Source: Caryophanales bacterium UBA7029 (GTDB lineage: Bacteria > Bacillota_I > Bacilli_A > RFN20 > CAG-826). From it: a DNA stretch of 12,138 nt. Below, one piece after another: positions 6,920-12,138 of the stretch. The notes under the pieces are model-generated. The model was not told the DNA's origin. It did no database searches and saw only the letters and a list, made by a program, of their open reading frames with translations. Position numbers and translations under genes: made by a program. Position 1 is the first letter of the stretch; each line of letters opens with the position of its first letter. The stretch lies in the NCBI GenBank assembly GCA_002494205.1, contig DLBE01000055.1:1-12138 (forward strand), written 5' to 3'.

Positions 6920-8172
6920 TAAAAAGACGTTTAGTTATCATTGGTGGTGGATCCGCTGGAATGGCTGCTGCTATTAAAGCCTACGAACTTGGTGAAAGAG
7001 ATATTTTAATTATTGAAAAAAATAACTATTTAGGTGGTATTTTGAATCAATGTATTCATAACGGTTTTGGACTTCATGAATTCAAAGAAGAACTCACTGG
7101 TCCAGAATTTATGACTAGATTTTCTAACAAAGTTAAAGAATTAAAAATTGACTATAGGCTTAATTCAAATGTTTTATCTATAAGTGACAACAAAGTTGTT
7201 ACTTATACTAATCAAGAAGAAGGCTTAGTCGAAGTTCAAGCTGAAGCAATAATTCTCACTACTGGTTGTTATGAAAGAAACGCTGGTGCAATTCAAATTC
7301 CTGGTGATAGACCTAGTGGTGTTTATACAGCAGGACAAGCACAATTATTTGTTAACTGTTATGGTTATTTAGTTGGAAAAAAAGTATTCATTTTAGGATC
7401 TGGCGATATTGGTTTAATTATGGCTAGAAGAATGACACTTGAAGGCGCCAAAGTTTTAGGTGTTGCTGAACTTATGCCTTATTCTGCTGGTTTAAATAGA
7501 AATATTGTTCAATGTTTAAAGGATTACAATATTCCTTTATATTTAAGCCACACTGTTAAACAAGTTATTGGTGATTCTCACCTTGAAAAGGTGGTTATTG
7601 CTAAAGTTGATGAAAAAATGCAATTTATTCCAGGAACTGAAATGGAATTTGAATGTGATTGCTTACTTTTATCAGTAGGATTACTTCCAAATGTTGATTT
7701 ATTTAATAAATTACCACTACATTTCTCCAAAACTAGAGGTGCGAAAGTAACTCAAGCTATGGAAAGTGAAATTCCTGGTATTTTCTCAGCTGGTAATGTT
7801 TTACATGTTCATGACTTAGTTGATTATGTTGTTCAAGAAGCAAGAGAAGCAGCTGAAGGAGCTGTTTCATATTTGCGTGGTGAATTAACAAGAAAAGGCC
7901 ATGTTTATGATGTAAATCCAGGTGTTGGAATTAATTATGTTGTTCCACAAAAACTTTATATCGATGATGTAAAAGAAAGTTGCTCATTTAAGTTTAGAGT
8001 ATCTAAACCAATGAAAGACATTAATATTATTATTACAGAAGGTAATAATGTAATTAAGAAAATATTTAAACCAGCTATTGTTCCATCGGAAATGGAAATA
8101 GTTAAATTAAATAAAGATCTCTTTAAAAAAGAGTCTAATGAAATAAAAGTATTCGTGGAGGAGAGAAAATAA
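6916..8172 (+). CDS. NAD(P)/FAD-dependent oxidoreductase, partner of the BFD flavoprotein
   Basis: A 418-residue two-dinucleotide-fold flavoprotein. The FAD motif is G-G-G-S-A-G (10-15) with the strand-end E-K at 34-35. The NAD(P) motif is G-S-G-D-I-G (161-166). The second FAD motif is G-I-F-S-A-G-N-V (288-295). The segment G-G-I-L-N-Q-C-I-H-N-G-F-G (40-52) is characteristic of the subfamily encoded with DUF1667 proteins. There is no C-x4-C redox pair of the lipoamide-dehydrogenase type in the first fold, so it is unlikely to be a true disulfide reductase. It probably shuttles electrons between the [2Fe-2S] flavoprotein and NAD(H) in a soluble or membrane-associated complex. The start overlaps the upstream stop by 4 bp (ATGA) and is preceded by AAAGGAG (6902-6908). 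The last base of its stop codon is the first base of the next gene. Confidence 0.93.
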   Translation: MIKRRLVIIGGGSAGMAAAIKAYELGERDILIIEKNNYLGGILNQCIHNGFGLHEFKEELTGPEFMTRFSNKVKELKIDYRLNSNVLSISDNKVVTYTNQEEGLVEVQAEAIILTTGCYERNAGAIQIPGDRPSGVYTAGQAQLFVNCYGYLVGKKVFILGSGDIGLIMARRMTLEGAKVLGVAELMPYSAGLNRNIVQCLKDYNIPLYLSHTVKQVIGDSHLEKVVIAKVDEKMQFIPGTEMEFECDCLLLSVGLLPNVDLFNKLPLHFSKTRGAKVTQAMESEIPGIFSAGNVLHVHDLVDYVVQEAREAAEGAVSYLRGELTRKGHVYDVNPGVGINYVVPQKLYIDDVKESCSFKFRVSKPMKDINIIITEGNNVIKKIFKPAIVPSEMEIVKLNKDLFKKESNEIKVFVEERK

Positions 8173-8516
8173 TGACAGAATTAATTTGTATTACTTGCCC
8201 TCGCGGATGTCATTTACAAGTTGATGAAAACTTAAATGTAACTGGCAATAGTTGTCCAAGAGGCGCAATTTATGCCAAAGCAGAACTTACCCATCCAGTT
8301 AGAATGGTTACTTCTACAGTAAAAGTTGAATCAACTAACGAATGTCGCGTTCCAGTTAAGACTAAAGATCCGATTCCAAAAGAATTAATTTTTAAAGTAA
8401 TGGACGAAATTAACAAAGTTAAAATTAAAGCTCCAGTTAAAATTGGAGATGTTGTTATTAAAGATGTTTTAGGTAGTGGTGTTGATATTATTGCTACCAA
8501 AAATATAGATAGGTAA
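8172..8516 (+). CDS. DUF1667 small cysteine-rich protein (third subunit of the redox module)
   Basis: A 114-residue protein. Its N-terminus carries Cys6, Cys9, Cys13 and Cys28, spaced CxxCxxxC-x14-C with C-P-R-G after two of them. This spacing resembles the N-terminal [4Fe-4S] motif of molybdopterin oxidoreductases, so an iron-sulfur cluster is plausible; zinc is an alternative. The rest is a compact Val/Lys-rich domain with D-P-I-P-K and a terminal G-S-G-V-D-I-I-A-T segment. Function is uncharacterised, but the family is nearly always found with the two flavoproteins seen upstream, the position GlpC or a small electron-transfer subunit would hold in other systems. The start shares one base with the preceding stop (TAATG) and has a strong Shine-Dalgarno GGAGGAG (8157-8163), 8 bp upstream. 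The next gene begins 3 bp after the stop. Confidence 0.88.
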   Translation: MTELICITCPRGCHLQVDENLNVTGNSCPRGAIYAKAELTHPVRMVTSTVKVESTNECRVPVKTKDPIPKELIFKVMDEINKVKIKAPVKIGDVVIKDVLGSGVDIIATKNIDR

Positions 8517-8519
8517 ATT

Positions 8520-10193
8520 ATGGACAAGATTAGAATCGTAATGCTCGGCGGTCAAGACGAAAACTTTAAAAATTTGACCGCAGTTGAAATTAACAATGAC
8601 ATTTTTGTCATTGAATGTGGTTTTAATTGGCCTGATAAAACAAAACCAGGCATCGATTTTGTTATACCTCGTTACGATTATCTTGTTCAAAATAAAGAAA
8701 AAGTTAGAGCCTATTTTTTAACTCATGGTTATGATTCAGTAATGGGTGCTATAGCTTTTGTTTATGACAAAGTTCCAGCTCCTATTTTTTGTACAAAAAC
8801 GACTAATGATTTTTTAAAAGGATTTTGCACTCACTTTAAATTAGATTACGCAAAACTTCCTATTTCAATTGTTAAAACTGATGACGATGTTGTTGTTGCA
8901 AATCGTAAAATTGAGTTTTTTGGTGTAACTTCCAATTTTGCTGAATCAATAGGTGTTTGCATTAACACTGATCAAGGTAACATCATTTATATGTCTAATG
9001 CAGTTGCTCATAATGATTTTGAAAAAGGATTCACACCAGGCAAAGACAAAATTAGAAAAATTTGTTCAAACAAGACTTTAGTCTTGTTATGTGACTCTTT
9101 TAACGCTGACAAGACAGGTTATTGTTCACCAAATTACCGCTTAATGCATTGCTTAAAAACAAATTTTTATGATTACCAAGGACGTATATTTTTAGCAATT
9201 GATAGGCCAAATTTATATAACATTATCGACTGTTTGAATGCCGGAATTGCTCATGGAAGAAAAGTGATTCCTTATGATAAACATTCATCTGAAATTCTTG
9301 AAGTACTTAAAAATGAACAATATTTAAAATCTAGTCGTGATTGTTTTGCATCTTTAGAGGAAGTCAATAGACTTCGTCCTCAAGATGTTTTGGTTTTTAT
9401 TACAGGTTATGGTAAGAAACTTAACGACAAAATTGCCTTACTTGCTTCAAGAAATAATGACGAAAAAATTGTCTTTTTAACTAAAAACGATTTATTCATT
9501 TATGGACCACATGTTCTTCCAGAAATAGAAACATCAACAACAGACACCATAAATGAACTTTATAAGACGGATTGCATAATTCTTAAACCAGATTTTAAAT
9601 CATACCGAAAAATGCATGCTTGCGAAGAAGATATTAAGTATTTTATCGCAACATTTAGACCAAGTTATTTAATTCCTATCTCTGCTCCTTTTGTCCAACT
9701 TTTAGCTTGTGCAAAAATTGCTTTAAATATGGGGATTGGATATAACCACAACAATGTATTCATTGTTGATAACGGAAATATCGTTGAATTTGAAGCTGGT
9801 ATCGGCCGCATTTTGCCACAAAAAGTAATCGTTGGCGAAGTATTTGTTGATGGTAAAGGAATTGGTGATATTGGAGCGACCGTTTTAGAAGAAAGACAAC
9901 GCTTAGCTGATGAAGGTGTCATTGTTCTTGGCGTCACAATTTCACAAAGTAAACACCAAATTGTTGCTGGACCTGATATTCAAGCTAGAGGACTTGTTTT
10001 CTTAAAAGATAACGAAAGCTTAATTAGAGAAATTACTCGTTTATTTGTGTCAACTGTTGAAAGCGAATTAGCAAAAGAAAGATATTCGATTGCTTATATT
10101 GAAACCGCCACAAAAGATATCGTTTTTAAGGCCGTTCGTAGAGCAATAAATAAGACACCTACAATCATCCCAATTATTGCCGAAATAAATTAA
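8520..10193 (+). CDS. rnjB: RNase J-family protein, probably catalytically inactive (RNase J2-like)
   Basis: A 557-residue protein with RNase J length and architecture: metallo-beta-lactamase half, inserted beta-CASP domain, closing MBL segment and the RNase J C-terminal domain. Recognisable stretches are the N-terminal M-L-G-G (8-11), G-I-D-F-V-I-P (44-50), F-L-T-H-G (66-70), C-D-S-F-N-A-D (191-197) and G-P-D-I-Q-A-R-G-L-V-F (484-494). The active site is eroded. HxHxDH reads H-G-Y-D-S-V (69-74). The later His of N-H-S is Ser138, the Asp of T-G-D-F is Asn160, and the P-V-H-G histidine is Ser388. Only His69, Asp72 (a non-ligand position) and His366 remain. The T-G-S-Q-G-E-P motif reads T-G-Y-G-K-K-L. 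Order next to pnp and ftsK supports rnjB orthology; RNase J2 of Bacillus and Staphylococcus is already weak or inactive and acts with J1. It lacks a good Shine-Dalgarno and starts 3 bp after the DUF1667 stop, so coupled translation is likely. Confidence 0.9.
   Translation: MDKIRIVMLGGQDENFKNLTAVEINNDIFVIECGFNWPDKTKPGIDFVIPRYDYLVQNKEKVRAYFLTHGYDSVMGAIAFVYDKVPAPIFCTKTTNDFLKGFCTHFKLDYAKLPISIVKTDDDVVVANRKIEFFGVTSNFAESIGVCINTDQGNIIYMSNAVAHNDFEKGFTPGKDKIRKICSNKTLVLLCDSFNADKTGYCSPNYRLMHCLKTNFYDYQGRIFLAIDRPNLYNIIDCLNAGIAHGRKVIPYDKHSSEILEVLKNEQYLKSSRDCFASLEEVNRLRPQDVLVFITGYGKKLNDKIALLASRNNDEKIVFLTKNDLFIYGPHVLPEIETSTTDTINELYKTDCIILKPDFKSYRKMHACEEDIKYFIATFRPSYLIPISAPFVQLLACAKIALNMGIGYNHNNVFIVDNGNIVEFEAGIGRILPQKVIVGEVFVDGKGIGDIGATVLEERQRLADEGVIVLGVTISQSKHQIVAGPDIQARGLVFLKDNESLIREITRLFVSTVESELAKERYSIAYIETATKDIVFKAVRRAINKTPTIIPIIAEIN
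8594..8613 (+). repeat. Perfect 8-bp stem-loop near the 5' end of the RNase J-like gene
   Basis: CAATGACA (8594-8601) and TGTCATTG (8606-8613) close a TTTT tetraloop about 75 nt into the coding region. A second perfect 8-bp stem in the same gene is AACAAGAC (9069-9076) with GTCTTGTT (9081-9088). Stems of this size are expected a couple of times by chance in a window like this. Confidence 0.45.
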
Positions 10194-10205
10194 TGCAAAT
10201 TTTGC

Positions 10206-10233
10206 TTTAATTTATTAAAAATTAAATTATAAT
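10206..10233 (+). promoter_or_regulatory. Predicted promoter of ftsK with an AT-only inverted repeat in the spacer
   Basis: A perfect TATAAT (10228-10233) ends 7 bp before the ftsK ATG. The best -35 candidate is weak (TTTAAT, 10206-10211; 16-bp spacer). TTTAATTT (10206-10213) and AAATTAAA (10219-10226) form a perfect 8-bp inverted repeat across it, possibly an operator or just AT-rich symmetry. Transcription from this -10 would begin at or next to the start codon. Confidence 0.5.
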
Positions 10234-10240
10234 AAAAATA

Positions 10241-12138
10241 ATGAAAAACAAAATTACAAACAACTCAATATCTATAATGGGTGGAGTATGCTTCATCCTT
10301 TTTGCTTCTGTTTGTACATTTTCGGCTAACACTCCATTTAGTTTTTTATTTGATGCAATAACTAAAAGCTTAGGTTTTATCGGCTTCTGGTTACTTTTAC
10401 CATACATTATAGTTATTGGTATTTATTTAATTCTTTATAAAAGAATTATTAAACTTAAAGTTGGAACAAGACTTTGGGGTGTTTTACTCATCCTTTTCTG
10501 TTTTATTATTCTTTCATCACATTGGGCAACAATTGGAAGCGAAATTAATGGTGTTGTAATTGTTGGTTATGGAAAAACAGAAGAAGGACTTGCTAAATAC
10601 TTAACATTCTCAAGTTCAATTGATGTCTTTAATAAAGTTGTTGCAGCAAACCCATCTGTTGTCGCACCAAACGTTAAGCTCGGTGGTGGACAAATCGGTT
10701 ATATTTTAGCTGGTGCACTTAATAGTGCACTTACTCCTATTGGGCTTCATATTGTTTGTTGGTCATTATTTATTATTGGTTTATTAATGATTTTCAATAC
10801 TCAAGTAAATCGCTTGTTCAAAAACTTAAAACTTAGACTCAATAGAGGAAGATCAAGATCATATAATTATGAAGAAAATGAGATTGATGAAATTGAACCT
10901 ACTGAGCCATTAAAAGTTGAAGAAGATAATTCTAATGATGGGTTTGAAGATAATAGACCTATTTTTGAAACATTTCATACATCAAACCCAATTGATAACG
11001 ATTATTCTTTAAAGAAAGCAAGATTTAGTTCTATTGAAAATGATTCGGGAAATGTTATTCCTCCTGAACCAATGTCAGCTCCTTCTTTTGAGGCAAGTCA
11101 ACCCGTTGAAAATCATTACGAAGAGGAAGAAGATACAAGTTATCGCGAACCTTTCTTTGAACCACTCTCAGATAAAGCTCAAGAAAATAAACCTATTGAA
11201 AACAACGCAATAGCTGTTGAAAGAGTTGATGATTTTGAATTCGAAGAGGAAGTTGAGAAACCTCTTGAAGAACCATTAAAAAAACCTGTTCCTGAAGAAA
11301 CATCTTATTTCATTAAAAACTATATTTATCCAAGTATGGATTTATTAAATCCAAAGACTGAAAATCCTGATGCAATTAAAAACGAAGAAATTTGTCAGGA
11401 AAGAACCGAAATTATAAATAAAACATTTGAAGATTTTAAAGTAGGCGCTCAAGTTATCTCACATATTGTTGGACCATCTGTTACTCGTTTTGATCTTCAA
11501 ACTAATAGTGGTACATCTGTCCAAGTTGTACAAAGATATATTACTGATATTGGTGTAAGACTTGGTGGTATTCAACCTCGTTTTGAACCAATTGTTGCTG
11601 GTAAATCTACTTCTGGTATCGAAATTCCTAACGTAGTTAGAGAAAATGTTACTTTAAAAGAAGTTTTAGAACCAATTCCTAATGATCCAAAACATAGACT
11701 TGATATTCCTTTTGGAAAATCAATCTCAGGTGATTTAATTTCTGCAAATCTTGCTGATTTCCCACACTTATTAGTTGCCGGTACTACTGGTTCAGGTAAA
11801 TCAATATTTGTTCACGCCGCAATTATTACTTTATTAATGAGAAATAAACCTGAAGAACTTAAACTTGTAATGATTGACCCAAAGAAAGTTGAAATGACTT
11901 ATTATGAAAATATTCCTCATTTACTTTGTCCAGTTATCTCAGACATGCGAAAAGCAAAAGTTGCTTTTGATAAATTAGTTCTAGAAATGGATAGACGTTA
12001 TGAATTATTTAGAGTGAACGCTGTTAGAGACATTAAATCATTTAATTTAATTGCTAAAGATAAAGGTTTACAACCTCTACCATATATTGTCGTATTCATT
12101 GATGAATACGCTGATTTAATCGAAACAAATAAAGAGAT
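10241..12138 (+). CDS. ftsK: FtsK/SpoIIIE DNA translocase (3' end outside window)
   Basis: 632 codons are present before the window ends. The N-terminus has about four hydrophobic segments (roughly 12-29, 44-67, 78-96 and 168-186). An acidic, Pro/Glu-rich linker follows (about 205-355). The translocase alpha domain then begins near 395 with G-P-S-V-T-R-F-D, and the RecA-like beta domain has Walker A GTTGSGKS (514-521), I-D-P-K-K-V-E-M (545-552) and Walker B V-V-F-I-D-E-Y-A-D (617-625). The missing end would hold the rest of the motor and the DNA-orienting gamma domain. The protein pumps chromosomal DNA through the closing septum. FtsK and SpoIIIE cannot be told apart here; SpoIIIE is the ortholog beside rnjB in Bacillus. 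No Shine-Dalgarno precedes the ATG, upstream in-frame codons reach a stop at 10223, and a later in-frame ATG (10277) also lacks one, so 10241 is preferred. Confidence 0.96.
   Translation, partial: MKNKITNNSISIMGGVCFILFASVCTFSANTPFSFLFDAITKSLGFIGFWLLLPYIIVIGIYLILYKRIIKLKVGTRLWGVLLILFCFIILSSHWATIGSEINGVVIVGYGKTEEGLAKYLTFSSSIDVFNKVVAANPSVVAPNVKLGGGQIGYILAGALNSALTPIGLHIVCWSLFIIGLLMIFNTQVNRLFKNLKLRLNRGRSRSYNYEENEIDEIEPTEPLKVEEDNSNDGFEDNRPIFETFHTSNPIDNDYSLKKARFSSIENDSGNVIPPEPMSAPSFEASQPVENHYEEEEDTSYREPFFEPLSDKAQENKPIENNAIAVERVDDFEFEEEVEKPLEEPLKKPVPEETSYFIKNYIYPSMDLLNPKTENPDAIKNEEICQERTEIINKTFEDFKVGAQVISHIVGPSVTRFDLQTNSGTSVQVVQRYITDIGVRLGGIQPRFEPIVAGKSTSGIEIPNVVRENVTLKEVLEPIPNDPKHRLDIPFGKSISGDLISANLADFPHLLVAGTTGSGKSIFVHAAIITLLMRNKPEELKLVMIDPKKVEMTYYENIPHLLCPVISDMRKAKVAFDKLVLEMDRRYELFRVNAVRDIKSFNLIAKDKGLQPLPYIVVFIDEYADLIETNKE

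Noticed and set aside
6917..6922. TGA stop followed by in-frame TAA, considered as a UGA=Trp code signal
   Set aside because: All internal Trp codons in the window are TGG and no gene has an internal in-frame TGA, so the standard code fits. The tandem stop alone does not distinguish the two.
7576..7597. CACCTT/AAGGTG stem inside the NAD(P)/FAD oxidoreductase gene, considered as an internal terminator
   Set aside because: Only 6 bp, with no T-tract after it.
8469..8690. Reverse-strand open frame across the DUF1667/RNase J junction
   Set aside because: It lies opposite two well-supported genes, has no ribosome binding site and no recognisable product.
1..12138. Search for tRNA genes, CRISPR arrays, insertion sequences, integrases, toxin-antitoxin or defence genes
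   Set aside because: None seen. All genes are co-directional housekeeping or metabolic genes with similar base and codon use, and there are no regularly spaced repeats or transposase motifs.

Overview
This is a low-GC, densely packed bacterial chromosome segment with every recognisable gene on the + strand. Gene content and order point to Bacillota, class Bacilli in the broad sense (the Erysipelotrichia / RF39 / Acholeplasma-like neighbourhood). All internal Trp codons are TGG and no gene has an in-frame TGA, so the genetic code looks standard rather than the UGA=Trp code of mycoplasmas. Species assignment is not possible from the sequence alone.

Layout. (1) 2-2162: two overlapping ABC-exporter half-transporter genes, the first cut by the window edge. 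Their NBD motifs fit a heterodimer with one degenerate and one consensus ATP site. (2) 2234-2734: a four-helix membrane protein of unknown function with its own promoter and terminator. (3) 2787-3216: rpsO (ribosomal protein S15) with a consensus promoter, a structured leader that may allow feedback regulation, and a strong terminator. (4) 3233-10193: an apparent five-gene operon. It holds pnp (PNPase), a BFD-type FAD oxidoreductase of the GlpA/LhgO group, an NAD(P)/FAD disulfide-reductase-like protein, a small DUF1667 cysteine protein, and an RNase J-family protein. The last four are joined by 4-bp and 1-bp overlaps and a 3-bp gap. (5) 10241-end: an FtsK/SpoIIIE DNA translocase, truncated by the window edge, possibly read from a leaderless transcript.

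How the parts relate. The order rpsO - pnp - (metabolic genes) - RNase J - ftsK/spoIIIE matches, from memory, the Bacillus subtilis order rpsO-pnpA-...-dapA-rnjB-tepA-...-spoIIIE. The RNase J gene is therefore probably the rnjB (RNase J2) ortholog. The genes between pnp and rnjB in Bacillus appear here to be replaced by a three-gene redox module of the kind usually tied to anaerobic glycerol-3-phosphate oxidation.

The most notable observation is that this RNase J homolog has lost nearly all metal ligands of its metallo-beta-lactamase site (HxHxDH reads H-G-Y-D-S-V) while keeping overall length and the C-terminal domain. It looks like a pseudoenzyme, probably a structural or RNA-binding partner of an RNase J1 encoded elsewhere. 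Other points of interest are a possible rpsO leader pseudoknot, an altered RNA-contact motif in S15, a DUF1667 cysteine spacing like the Fe-S motif of molybdopterin oxidoreductases, and several intragenic inverted repeats.
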